From Aquabacterium humicola (GTDB lineage Bacteria > Pseudomonadota > Gammaproteobacteria > Burkholderiales > Burkholderiaceae_C), in NCBI RefSeq assembly GCF_030167915.1, contig NZ_JARGNB010000005.1:248001-312000 (forward strand): DNA of 64,000 nt, read 5' to 3'. The notes under the pieces are model-generated. The model was not told the DNA's origin. It ran no database searches and saw nothing but the letters and a program-made list of their open reading frames with translations. This document shows, in pieces, positions 1-7,797 of this stretch. How positions within the stretch are numbered: position 1 is the stretch's first letter; the number at the start of each line of letters is the position of its first letter. The translations under genes were made by a program, and so were the position numbers.

Positions 1-1
1 G

Positions 2-907
2 CTGGGCGCGCTGGCCGCGCTGCTGGTCGCGATCGTGGCCGCGGCGGCGCTGGCGCCGCTGAAGGCGCTGAACCTGCTGGCCGCCGTCGACAGCCGCCGC
101 GCCGCGGCCGGCGAGGCCTACGGCCCGCTGCCGCGCCAGCGCTACGACCTGTACCGCCCCGCCGGCGCGGCGCCGCCCGGCGGTTATCCGCTGGTGCTGT
201 TCTTCTACGGCGGCGCCTGGAACCGCGGTGAACGCGCCGACTACCGCTTCGTCGGCGAGGCCCTGGCCGAGCGCGGGCTGATGGTGATGGTGGCCGACTA
301 CCGGCTGCATCCGGAGGTCAAGTACCCCGAGTTCCTGCACGACTGCGCCCGCGCCGCCGGCTTCGCGCTGGACCGCGCGGCCGCCTGGCAGGCCGATCCG
401 AAGCGCTTCTTCGTGATGGGCCACAGCGCCGGCGCCTACAACGCCGCGATGCTGGCGCTGGATGCGCGCTGGCTCGCGGCCGCAGGCCACCGGCCCGAGG
501 AACTGGCCGGCTGGATCGGCCTGGCCGGGCCCTACGACTTCCTGCCGATCAAGACACCCGAGGTGCAGTCGGTGTTCCACCATCCCGACGTGCCGCGCGA
601 CTCGCAGCCGATCCGTCATGTGATCGGCGCCAGCGTGCCGGCGCTGCTGGCGGTCGGGCTGGACGACCAGCGCATCAACCCGCTGCGCAACACGGTCGGC
701 CTGGCGCATGCGCTGCGCGACGCCGGCGCGCCGGTGGCGCTGCGGCAGTACGAGGGCCTGGGGCACGAACCGGTGGTCGCCGCCATCGCACGGCCGCTGC
801 GCCGGTTGGCGCCGGTGCTCGACGACGTGGTCGATTTCGTGCGCGCGCCGGCGGCGCCGCGCACGATGGCGGCGATCGATCCGGCGGCCGCGTCGATTTC
901 GCGCTAG
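2..907 (+). CDS. Alpha/beta hydrolase (carboxylesterase type), 5' end cut by window
   Basis: Serine hydrolase of the alpha/beta-hydrolase fold, probably an esterase; the substrate is unknown. The reading frame is open to the left edge, and the first visible residues (LGALAALLVAIVAAAALAP) are hydrophobic, so a signal peptide or membrane anchor probably begins upstream. The GTG at 35 lies inside this segment and is unlikely to be the true start. Visible family features are the oxyanion-type FFYGGAW motif, the nucleophile elbow GHSAG, an Asp in LDDQRINP and a C-terminal GLGHEP histidine, which together make a complete triad. The stop overlaps the convergent neighbour's stop by four bases. Fold assignment is firm, substrate open. 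Confidence 0.85.
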   Translation: MGALAALLVAIVAAAALAPLKALNLLAAVDSRRAAAGEAYGPLPRQRYDLYRPAGAAPPGGYPLVLFFYGGAWNRGERADYRFVGEALAERGLMVMVADYRLHPEVKYPEFLHDCARAAGFALDRAAAWQADPKRFFVMGHSAGAYNAAMLALDARWLAAAGHRPEELAGWIGLAGPYDFLPIKTPEVQSVFHHPDVPRDSQPIRHVIGASVPALLAVGLDDQRINPLRNTVGLAHALRDAGAPVALRQYEGLGHEPVVAAIARPLRRLAPVLDDVVDFVRAPAAPRTMAAIDPAAASISR

Positions 908-3900
908 GCCAGCTGCATCTCCAGCAGCCGCGCGACGTGCAGCGCCTCGCGCTGCGCGCCGTCGGCGATCTGGTGCCGGCAGCTGGTGCCGTCGGCGACG
1001 ATCATCGCGTCCGGCCGCGCGCGGATTGCCGGCAGCAGCGCGGCTTCGGCCATCTGCATCGACACCGCATGGTGCTTCGCCTCGTAGCCGAAGCTGCCGG
1101 CCATGCCGCAGCAGCTCGACTCGATCAGCGCCGGCTGCGCGCCGGGGATCAGCCGCAGCACCTGGAGGATCGGCTCGACCGCGCCGAAAGCCTTCTGGTG
1201 GCAGTGGCCGTGCAGCAGGATCGGCCGTTCGGCGGGCTTGAGCTTGAGCGCGAAGCGGCCCGCGCGCAGCTCGGCGGCGACGAACTCCTCGAACAGATGC
1301 GACGCGTTCGCGATCTGCTCGGCCTTGTCGCCGAAGCCCATCACCAGCGCCTCGTCGCGCAAGGTCAGCAGGCACGACGGCTCGAGGCCGACCACCGGCA
1401 GCCCGGCCTGCACGAAGGGCAGCAGCGCGTCCACCAGTGCGCCCAGCGTTGCTTTCGCTGCGTCGACCTGGCCCGAGGCCAGCAGCGTGCGGCCGCAGCA
1501 GTGGGCGGATTGATCCGCCGGGCCGTGGCCCTTGTGCACCGCATGCACCAGGTAGCCGGCGGCCTGCAGCACGTGCACGGCGGCGCGCGCGTTCTCGCTG
1601 TCGAAGAAGCCGTTGAACGTGTCGACGAACAGCACCACGGCCTTGTCGCCGGCGGCCGCGGCCCTCAGCACCTTGTCGCGGGAAGCCAGGCCGCGCGGGC
1701 GCTGGTGCCAGAAGGTGTCGCGCCGCCAGGCCGGCAGTGAACGCGCGGCGGCGATGCCGAACCAGCGCTCGCCGAGGCGCCGCGCCCACGGCAGCCGGTT
1801 GCGCAGGTTCGCGAGGCCCGGCACGCGGCTGGCCCAGGGCGCGATCGCAGGCAGCGCGCCCATCAGGCGGTCCTTGATCGACAGGCCGTGGCGCGCAGTG
1901 CGGTGCGCCAGCCACTCGATCTTCATCTTCGCCATGTCGACGCCGGTCGGGCAGTCGCGCCTGCAGCCCTTGCAGCTGACGCACAGGTCCATCGCCTCGG
2001 CCACTGCGTCGCCCGCCAGCGCGTCGGGGCCGAGCTGGCCCGACAGCGCCAGCCGCAGCGTGTTCGCGCGGCCGCGCGTCAGGTGCTGCTCGTCGCGCGT
2101 GACGCGGTAGCTCGGGCACATCGTGCCGGCGTCGAACTTGCGGCAGTGGCCGTTGTTGTTGCACATCTCGACGGCCTTCGCGAAGCCGCCGGTCGAGTCG
2201 CCGCCGCTGCCGGGCGGCGTCGTGACCTCGGTGACCGGGTCGGCTTGCACGTTCCACGCCGACCAGTCGAGCACCGGCTTCAGCTCGATGCGGCGGTAGG
2301 GCTTGGGTGCCGAGGGCGGCGGGAAGCGGAAGAGGGAGCCTTCGTCCATGCGCGGCGGGTCGATGATCTTGCCGGGGTTGAAGAGGCCGTCGGGGTCCAT
2401 CTGCTGCTTGATCGACCGGAAGGCCTCGTTGATCGCCGGGCCGAACTGCCACTCGATCCACTCGCCGCGGCACAGCCCGTCGCCGTGCTCGCCGCTGTAG
2501 GCGCCCTTGAACTTCTTCACCAGTGCCGCTGCCTCGTCGGCGATCGCGCGCATCTTCTGCGCCCCGTCTGTCCGCATGTCGAGGATCGGCCGCACGTGCA
2601 GCGTGCCGACCGAGGCATGCGCATACCAGGTGCCGCGCGTACCGTGGCGTGCGAAGACCTCGGTCAGCGCGTCGGTGTACTCGGCCAGGTGCTCCAGCGG
2701 CACCGCGCAGTCCTCGATGAAGCTGACCGGCTTGCCGTCGCCCTTCAGGCTCATCATGATGTTCAGGCCCGCCTTGCGCACCTCCCACAGCGCCTTCTGC
2801 GGCGCGTCGTCGGGCATCGCGACGACGGCGCCCGGCAGGCCGAGGTCGCCGATCAGCGCATCGAGGTTCTTCAGCTTCGGCAGCAGCGGCGCCTTTGCAT
2901 CGCCGGCGAACTCCACCAGCAGGATCGCCGCCGGCCGGCCGATCAGCGCGGTCTCGATCACCGGCCGGAACGCGGGGTTCTGCAGGCTCAGCTCGATCAT
3001 CGTGCGGTCGACCAGCTCGACCGCGGTCGGCCCGAGCTTGACGATGTGCTGCGCCGCGTCCATCGCCGCGTGGAAGGTCGGGAAGTTGACGATGCCCAGC
3101 ACCTTCGCCTTCGGCAAGGGACTGAGCTTCAGCGTCAGGCTGCGGGTGAAGGCCAGCGTGCCTTCCGAGCCGACCAGCAGGTGCGCGAGGTTGACGCTGC
3201 CGTCCGATGTGTACGGCCGCTCGTTCTGGTTCCGGAAGATGTCGAGGTTGTAGCCGCCGACGCGCCGCAGCACCTTGGGCCAGCGCGCGTCGATCTCGGC
3301 GGCATGCTGCTGCGCCAGCGCACGCACGTGGTCGGCGATCTGCGCGGCGCGGCCGGTCAGGCCCGCGACGGGGCCGAAGTCCAGCAGGCTGCCCTCGCAC
3401 AACCAGGCGCTCGCGCCCAGCACGTTGTGCACCATGTTGCCGTAGGCGATCGAGCGCGAACCGCAGGAGTTGTTGCCCGCCATGCCGCCCAGCGTGGCCT
3501 GCGCGCTGGTCGACACGTCGACCGGGTACCACAGGCCGTGGGCCTTCAACTGCGCGTTCAGGTGGTCGAGCACCAGCCCCGGCTCGACGACGGCGGTGCC
3601 GGCCTGCGCATCCACCGCCAGCACGCGCCGCAGGTGCTTGCTGCAGTCGATCACCAGCGCGGCGCCGGTGGTCTGGCCGCACTGGCTGGTGCCGCCGCCG
3701 CGCGGCAGCACCGGCACCTTGAATTCGCGCGCGATGGCCAGCGCGGTGGCGACGTCCTCGGCCGTCTGCGGCACGAACACGCCGGCCGGCATGATCTGGT
3801 AGATCGACGCGTCGGTGGCATAACGGCCACGTGACGCGGCATCGAACATCACCTCGCCGCGCGTCTCGGCCCGCAGGCGGCGGGCCAGCGCCTCGCAGAC

Positions 3901-3978
3901 CTCGTTCGGCGGCAACGCGGTGGGGTCGGCCACCTCGGTCAATGGCGGGCGCAGCCGCGCAGGGGTGTCGAGTTTCAT
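904..3978 (-). CDS. FAD/4Fe-4S D-2-hydroxyacid dehydrogenase (YdiJ-like fusion)
   Basis: A 1024-residue fusion that should oxidise a D-2-hydroxyacid such as D-2-hydroxyglutarate or D-lactate and pass electrons to a membrane acceptor. The first ~560 residues are a FAD-binding type 4 oxidase with its C-terminal cap; PRGGGTSQCG and GGMAGNNSCGSRS are the flavin-binding segments. Next come a CX2CX2CX3C ferredoxin motif (CVSCKGCRRDCP) and two CCG-type cysteine domains (AHCCGRTLL and ESSCCGMAGSFG), as in GlcF and heterodisulfide reductase. Length and order match the YdiJ family. It is followed at its 5' side by a GntR regulator in the same direction. Together with serine-glyoxylate aminotransferase this suggests glycolate/glyoxylate or related hydroxyacid use, which is inference. 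Confidence 0.9.
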   Translation of the reverse strand: MKLDTPARLRPPLTEVADPTALPPNEVCEALARRLRAETRGEVMFDAASRGRYATDASIYQIMPAGVFVPQTAEDVATALAIAREFKVPVLPRGGGTSQCGQTTGAALVIDCSKHLRRVLAVDAQAGTAVVEPGLVLDHLNAQLKAHGLWYPVDVSTSAQATLGGMAGNNSCGSRSIAYGNMVHNVLGASAWLCEGSLLDFGPVAGLTGRAAQIADHVRALAQQHAAEIDARWPKVLRRVGGYNLDIFRNQNERPYTSDGSVNLAHLLVGSEGTLAFTRSLTLKLSPLPKAKVLGIVNFPTFHAAMDAAQHIVKLGPTAVELVDRTMIELSLQNPAFRPVIETALIGRPAAILLVEFAGDAKAPLLPKLKNLDALIGDLGLPGAVVAMPDDAPQKALWEVRKAGLNIMMSLKGDGKPVSFIEDCAVPLEHLAEYTDALTEVFARHGTRGTWYAHASVGTLHVRPILDMRTDGAQKMRAIADEAAALVKKFKGAYSGEHGDGLCRGEWIEWQFGPAINEAFRSIKQQMDPDGLFNPGKIIDPPRMDEGSLFRFPPPSAPKPYRRIELKPVLDWSAWNVQADPVTEVTTPPGSGGDSTGGFAKAVEMCNNNGHCRKFDAGTMCPSYRVTRDEQHLTRGRANTLRLALSGQLGPDALAGDAVAEAMDLCVSCKGCRRDCPTGVDMAKMKIEWLAHRTARHGLSIKDRLMGALPAIAPWASRVPGLANLRNRLPWARRLGERWFGIAAARSLPAWRRDTFWHQRPRGLASRDKVLRAAAAGDKAVVLFVDTFNGFFDSENARAAVHVLQAAGYLVHAVHKGHGPADQSAHCCGRTLLASGQVDAAKATLGALVDALLPFVQAGLPVVGLEPSCLLTLRDEALVMGFGDKAEQIANASHLFEEFVAAELRAGRFALKLKPAERPILLHGHCHQKAFGAVEPILQVLRLIPGAQPALIESSCCGMAGSFGYEAKHHAVSMQMAEAALLPAIRARPDAMIVADGTSCRHQIADGAQREALHVARLLEMQLA

Positions 3979-3991
3979 CGGGGATGTCGGC

Positions 3992-4699
3992 TCAGGCGCC
4001 GGCGTGACCGGCCTGGCCGGCGTGACCGGCGTAGACGTCGCCGGCGCGCATCAGCTCGAGCACGGTGTCGCGCTTGTGCGCCAGGTGCTGCTGCAGGATG
4101 GCCTTCAGCGCGGCGCCATCGCGGGCATCGAGCGCCTCGATCATCTGCTCGTGCTCCTTCACCGCGCGCTTCCATTTCGCCTCGTTCTGGTTGGTGCGGA
4201 AGCGCAGCGACTGCACGCGCGCGTTGACCGCGCGGTAGGTGGTGTTGAACACCGGGTTCTTCGCCGCGTCGCCGATGGCCGCGTGGATCTGCGCGTTCAG
4301 GCGGTAGTACGCGGACAGGTCGCGCCGCGCGAAGGCGGCCAGCATCTCGTAGTGCTTGGCGCGCAGCTCGGCGAGCTCGGGCTCGGTGATGCGCTGCGCG
4401 GCCAGCTCGCCGGCCAGGCCTTCGAGCATCGCCAGCAGCTCGAAGGTGTGCACCACGTCGGTCTCCGACAGCTTGACCGCGACCGCGCCGCGGTTCGGCA
4501 GCAGGTCGACCAGGCCCTCCATCGCGAGCATCTTGATCGCCTCGCGCAGCGGCGTGCGCGACACGTGCAGTTGTTCGGCGAGCTCGCGCTCGTTGAGCTT
4601 GGCGCCGGGCGCGATGCGGCCTTCGACCAGCATGGTGCGCAGGCGCGCGGCAACCTGGTCGTGCAGGCCGAGGCGGGCGATCTGGATGACTTCTGCCAT
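3992..4699 (-). CDS. GntR-family regulator, FadR/FCD type
   Basis: DNA-binding regulator with an N-terminal winged helix (ERELAEQLHVSRTPLREAI) and an alpha-helical FCD ligand domain. FCD members usually respond to organic acids. The start is taken at the Met of MAEVIQIARL. An in-frame ATG 33 bases upstream (4732) would give 246 residues, but it lies inside a TTTGCATGCAAA palindrome that looks like an operator. The last residues form a short Ala-Gly-His repeat (AGHAGQAGHAGA) encoded by near-repeats of GGCGTGACCG. The gene ends 13 bases before the FAD/Fe-S dehydrogenase start and diverges from the aminotransferase, so it probably controls both and itself. Confidence 0.9.
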   Translation of the reverse strand: MAEVIQIARLGLHDQVAARLRTMLVEGRIAPGAKLNERELAEQLHVSRTPLREAIKMLAMEGLVDLLPNRGAVAVKLSETDVVHTFELLAMLEGLAGELAAQRITEPELAELRAKHYEMLAAFARRDLSAYYRLNAQIHAAIGDAAKNPVFNTTYRAVNARVQSLRFRTNQNEAKWKRAVKEHEQMIEALDARDGAALKAILQQHLAHKRDTVLELMRAGDVYAGHAGQAGHAGA

Positions 4700-4725
4700 G
4701 GTTTTCGTGAGTGGGTCAAGCTGAG

Positions 4726-4737
4726 TTTGCATGCAAA
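4726..4737. promoter_or_regulatory. Palindrome TTTGCATGCAAA, putative GntR operator 1
   Basis: A perfect 12-base palindrome at the 5' end of the GntR gene. A second, longer copy lies 54 bases away next to the divergent aminotransferase. Paired identical palindromes between a GntR/FCD gene and its divergent neighbour are what an autoregulated operator pair looks like. No binding data support this; it is inferred from sequence and position. Confidence 0.6.
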
Positions 4738-4790
4738 AAACAGGCGCGGCAATCTCGGATTGATAGGGTTAATCAGCGAACTTCTTTGCA

Positions 4791-4804
4791 TTTTGCATGC
4801 AAAA
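4791..4804. promoter_or_regulatory. Palindrome TTTTGCATGCAAAA, putative GntR operator 2
   Basis: A perfect 14-base palindrome containing the same TTTGCATGCAAA core as the site 54 bases upstream. It lies 26 bases before the aminotransferase ATG, so binding would block its promoter or early transcript. A TTTGCA half-site immediately precedes it. Confidence 0.65.
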
Positions 4805-4829
4805 CTTGGCTGCGAAAGGACGTGACCCC

Positions 4830-6098
4830 ATGCTCCAGCTCGACCACCATCCCAGCGGCCGCCACTTCCTGCAGATCCCCGGCCCCAGCCCGGTGCCCGA
4901 CCGCATCCTGCGCGCGATGAGCCTGCCGACCATCGACCACCGCGGGCCGGAGTTCGGCGCGCTCGGGCTGAAGGTGCTGGCCGGCATCCGCGAGGTCTTC
5001 AAGACGCGCCACCCGGTGGCGATCTATCCCGCTTCCGGCACCGGGGCGTGGGAAGCGGCGCTCGCCAATACGATGAGCCCCGGCGATCACCTGCTGATGT
5101 ACGAGACCGGCCAGTTCGCGACGCTGTGGCAGAAGATGGCGCTGCGGCTGGGCCTGCAACCCGAGTTCCTGGCGCTGCCCGGCACCGACGCCGAGACCGG
5201 GCTGCCCATCAGCTGGCGCCGCGGTGTGCAGCCCGAGCTGATCGAGGCCCGGCTGCGCGCTGACAGCGGCCGCACGATCAAGGCCGTGTGCGTCGTGCAC
5301 AACGAGACCTCCACCGGCGTCACCAGCGACATCGCCGCGGTGCGCCGCGCGATCGATGCCGCCGGCCATCCGGCGCTGCTGATGGTCGACACGATCTCGG
5401 GCCTCGCGTCGGCCGACTACCGGCACGACGAGTGGGGCGTCGACGTGACGATCAGCGGTTCGCAGAAAGGCCTGATGCTGCCGCCGGGCATCAGCTTCAA
5501 CGCCTTGTCGCCGCGGGCGCTGGAGGCGATGAAGCGCGCGACGCTGCCGCGTTCGTTCTGGGCCTGGGACGAGATCGTCGAGATGAACAAGTCGGGCTAC
5601 TGGCCCTACACGCCTAACACCAACCTGCTGTACGGCCTGTCGGAATCGCTGGACATGCTGCTCGGCGAAGGCCTGGACAACGTGTTTGCGCGCCACCAGC
5701 GCTGGGCGGCCGGCGTGCGCGCGGCGGTGCAGGCCTGGGGCCTGCCGATCCAGTGCGCGGACCCGGCGGTGTATTCGCCGGTGCTCACCGGCGTGGTCAC
5801 GCCGGCCGGCGTCGATGCCGACGCGCTGCGGCGCCTGATCCACGAACGCTTCGACCTGTCGCTGGGCACGGGCCTGGGCAAGCTCAAGGGCCGCATGTTC
5901 CGCATGGGCCACCTGGGCGACAGCAACGACCTGACGCTGATCGCGATGGTGGCCGGCGTCGAGATGGGGCTGAAGCTGGCCGGCATCGGAATCGCCGGCA
6001 GCGGCGTCCAGGCCGCGATGGACCACTTCGCGGCGCATGCCGCGCAGGACCGTTCAGCGGCGCATGCTTCGCCGCGTGCGCTGCAGCAGGCCGCCTGA
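4830..6098 (+). CDS. sgaA: Serine-glyoxylate aminotransferase (class V, PLP)
   Basis: A PLP enzyme of 422 residues that converts serine plus glyoxylate to hydroxypyruvate plus glycine, as in the serine cycle or glyoxylate disposal. It starts with the family-typical run LQLDHHPSGRHFLQIPGPSP and has the PLP lysine in SGSQKGLMLPPG. The ATG at 4830 is preferred because AAAGGA lies nine bases before it. An ATG at 4797 would add 11 residues but falls inside the TTTTGCATGCAAAA palindrome. It diverges from the GntR regulator and is followed 40 bases later by a Bug solute-binding protein. The close relatives alanine-glyoxylate and phosphoserine-type aminotransferases cannot be fully excluded. Confidence 0.9.
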   Translation: MLQLDHHPSGRHFLQIPGPSPVPDRILRAMSLPTIDHRGPEFGALGLKVLAGIREVFKTRHPVAIYPASGTGAWEAALANTMSPGDHLLMYETGQFATLWQKMALRLGLQPEFLALPGTDAETGLPISWRRGVQPELIEARLRADSGRTIKAVCVVHNETSTGVTSDIAAVRRAIDAAGHPALLMVDTISGLASADYRHDEWGVDVTISGSQKGLMLPPGISFNALSPRALEAMKRATLPRSFWAWDEIVEMNKSGYWPYTPNTNLLYGLSESLDMLLGEGLDNVFARHQRWAAGVRAAVQAWGLPIQCADPAVYSPVLTGVVTPAGVDADALRRLIHERFDLSLGTGLGKLKGRMFRMGHLGDSNDLTLIAMVAGVEMGLKLAGIGIAGSGVQAAMDHFAAHAAQDRSAAHASPRALQQAA

Positions 6099-6138
6099 GA
6101 CCGGCCCTGCATAACGTTCAAAGACACAGGAGACCACC

Positions 6139-7113
6139 ATGCAACGTCGAACCCTGATCCAGGTCGCCGGCGCGGCCGCCGCGACGCTGGCCGCGCCGCA
6201 CGTGCTGTCGCAGAGCTGGCCGACCGGCCCGGTGCGCATCGTCGTCGGCTTTCCGCCCGGCGGCGGCACCGACGCGCTGGCCCGCGTGGTCGCCGCCAAG
6301 CTCACCGAGATGTGGAAGCAGCAGGTCATCGTCGAGACCAAGGCCGGCGTCGCCGGGGTGCTGGCGGCCGAGTACACGGCGCTGCAGCCCGGCGACGGCT
6401 CGACGCTGCTGATGGCGCACATCAACAGCCATGCGCTGGCGGCCAGCCTGCAGCCCAAGCTGCGCTACAACATCGAGCGCGACTTCGTGCCGATCGTGCT
6501 GGTCGGCGTGACGCCCAACCTGCTGATCGGCCATCCCGGCCAGCCGAAGACGCTGCCCGAGATCGTCGCCTTGTGCAAGAACAAGCCGGGTCAGGTCAGC
6601 TTCGGTTCGGCGGGCCTCGGTTCGGCGCAGCACCTGGCGCTGGAGCTCTTCAAGCAGCAGGCGAAGGTCGATGCGCTGCACATTCCGTACAAGGGCAGCG
6701 GCCCGCTGCTGACCGACCTGATGGGCGGCCAGATCCAGTACTGCTTCGAGACGATGACCGCCGCGACGCCGCATGTGAAGAGCGGCAAGGTGACCGCGAT
6801 CGCGCAGACGCGCGCCAAGCGCGCGAAAGGCCACCCGACGGTGCCGACGATGCAGGAGCTCGGCTTCGACGGCTTCGAGGCGACGACCTGGTACGGCCTC
6901 GTCGCGCCGGCGAAGCTGCCGGCGGCGATCGCCGACAAGGTCAACGCCGACGTCAACGCGGTGCTGGCGATGCCCGACGTGCAGGAGAAGCTCGACACCT
7001 ACGGCGCCGAGGACGGCGGCGGCACGCGCGAGAAGTTCCGCGACTTCATCGCCAGCGAGACCGTCAAGTGGGCCAAGGTGGTGAAGGAGGGGAACGTCAA
7101 GGTCGACAGCTGA
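6139..7113 (+). CDS. Bug/TctC-family tricarboxylate-type solute-binding protein
   Basis: Periplasmic binding protein of the Bug family (324 residues), a group greatly expanded in Burkholderiales that captures carboxylates and similar small acids. The N-terminus, MQRRTLIQVAGAAAATLAAP, is a Tat-like or Sec signal with a twin arginine. The mature protein begins near SWPTGPVRIVVGFPPGGGTD, which carries the family's carboxylate-binding loop. A second characteristic segment is FGSAGLGSAQHLA. No TctAB permease genes are adjacent, which is usual for Bug proteins. Its place after the aminotransferase suggests capture of a hydroxy- or dicarboxylic acid handled by the nearby dehydrogenase; the ligand is not deducible. 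Confidence 0.9.
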   Translation: MQRRTLIQVAGAAAATLAAPHVLSQSWPTGPVRIVVGFPPGGGTDALARVVAAKLTEMWKQQVIVETKAGVAGVLAAEYTALQPGDGSTLLMAHINSHALAASLQPKLRYNIERDFVPIVLVGVTPNLLIGHPGQPKTLPEIVALCKNKPGQVSFGSAGLGSAQHLALELFKQQAKVDALHIPYKGSGPLLTDLMGGQIQYCFETMTAATPHVKSGKVTAIAQTRAKRAKGHPTVPTMQELGFDGFEATTWYGLVAPAKLPAAIADKVNADVNAVLAMPDVQEKLDTYGAEDGGGTREKFRDFIASETVKWAKVVKEGNVKVDS

Positions 7114-7234
7114 ACGCTGACTGATCGGGTGTCGGCTCACGGGCCGTTGCGGTCAGTCGGACGTGTCGTCTTCTTCGCGTTCTTTCGCGAGGTTTCCGTC
7201 CTGCCACGGTGCCGGGTCTCGGCCCGGCGGCCGA

Positions 7235-7264
7235 CTTCTTTCTTTGCTGGTGCAAAGAAAGAAG
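7235..7264. terminator. Strong hairpin, 13-bp perfect stem
   Basis: CTTCTTTCTTTGC, a TGGT loop, then GCAAAGAAAGAAG form a perfect 13-bp stem. It lies about 120 bases after the Bug gene and could end its transcript, although no T-run follows. It is also the outer flank of the long inverted repeat, so it may belong to the repeat element itself. Related TTCTTT-GCAAAGAA boxes recur in intergenic regions of Burkholderiales and Xanthomonadales genomes, as I remember them. Confidence 0.55.
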
Positions 7265-7285
7265 CAAAGAAAGCACCTAAAACCA

Positions 7286-7547
7286 AACGTTCATCAGGTC
7301 GTCCAGATGAGGAGTTGGGCAGGACACTGTCACTCACCGCCCTGGCACTCTTAATACCCCGAACCGAGGTCGAATTGCCCATACGCCTGTGCCGTTCGTC
7401 GCGACTCGGCGCACTCGCAGCGGTCCCGGTCGCGACGGAGAGCGTTGATGTATGGGCAAATGACCTCGGTTCGGGGTATTGAGGACGCCGGAGCAGTGAG
7501 TGACAGCGTCCTGCCCAACGTCTCATCTGGACGGCCTGATGAACGTT
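7286..7547. repeat. Long imperfect inverted repeat, arms ~98 bases, loop ~65 bases
   Basis: Left arm 7286-7384 and right arm 7450-7547 are reverse complements at about 85% identity by eye. Shared blocks include AACGTTCATCAGG, CGTCCAGATGAG, GTTGGGCAGGAC, CTGTCACTCAC and AATACCCCGAACCGAGGTC. The loop has further pairing (CGTCGCGA near 7398 with TCGCGACG near 7430), so the whole unit can fold into one long cruciform. It encodes no protein and has no transposase. It looks like a MITE- or BIME-like intergenic element. Confidence 0.8.
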
Positions 7548-7797
7548 AGGCCCTCTTCTTTGGTTACTTTCTTCTGGGCCAACAGAAGCTCGCGAAGCGG
7601 GGGGCCGCTCACTTCGCGAAGCGATGTTATGCGGACACCAAAGTGACTCGCCTGCCGGGACGAGACCCGGCCGGTTGGCAAGAGAGACACGCCCAGAGAA
7701 GCGCACACATCAGGCAAGCGACCGACGACCGTTGCATCGGACCGAAACAGCCATGGCGATCAGCATCAACTCCTGATTCGGCGATTCGCCTGGACGC

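Larger units (their letters stand above)
7114..7797. other. 684-base gene-free stretch filled by a composite inverted-repeat element
   Basis: No credible gene is present: open frames here are short, and they cross the repeat arms. Most of the stretch is a nested inverted repeat described in the next entries: an outer arm pair near 7211-7230 and 7652-7673, and a ~98-base inner pair at 7286-7384 and 7450-7547. The two ends are not symmetrical; the right side carries about 50 extra bases that include a TTCGCGAA palindrome at 7613-7620. It separates the Bug gene from the convergent amidohydrolase. Confidence 0.8.

Noticed and set aside
1888-3834. 648-residue plus-strand frame under the FAD/Fe-S dehydrogenase
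   Set aside because: Antisense shadow with no domain and biased composition.
4726-4804. FNR or CRP site reading of the TTTGCATGCAAA palindromes
   Set aside because: The half-sites lack the TTGAT or TGTGA cores; a local GntR operator fits position and symmetry better.
7129-7482. 117-residue open frame after the Bug gene
   Set aside because: It crosses the hairpin and the left arm of the inverted repeat, has low-complexity composition and no ribosome site.
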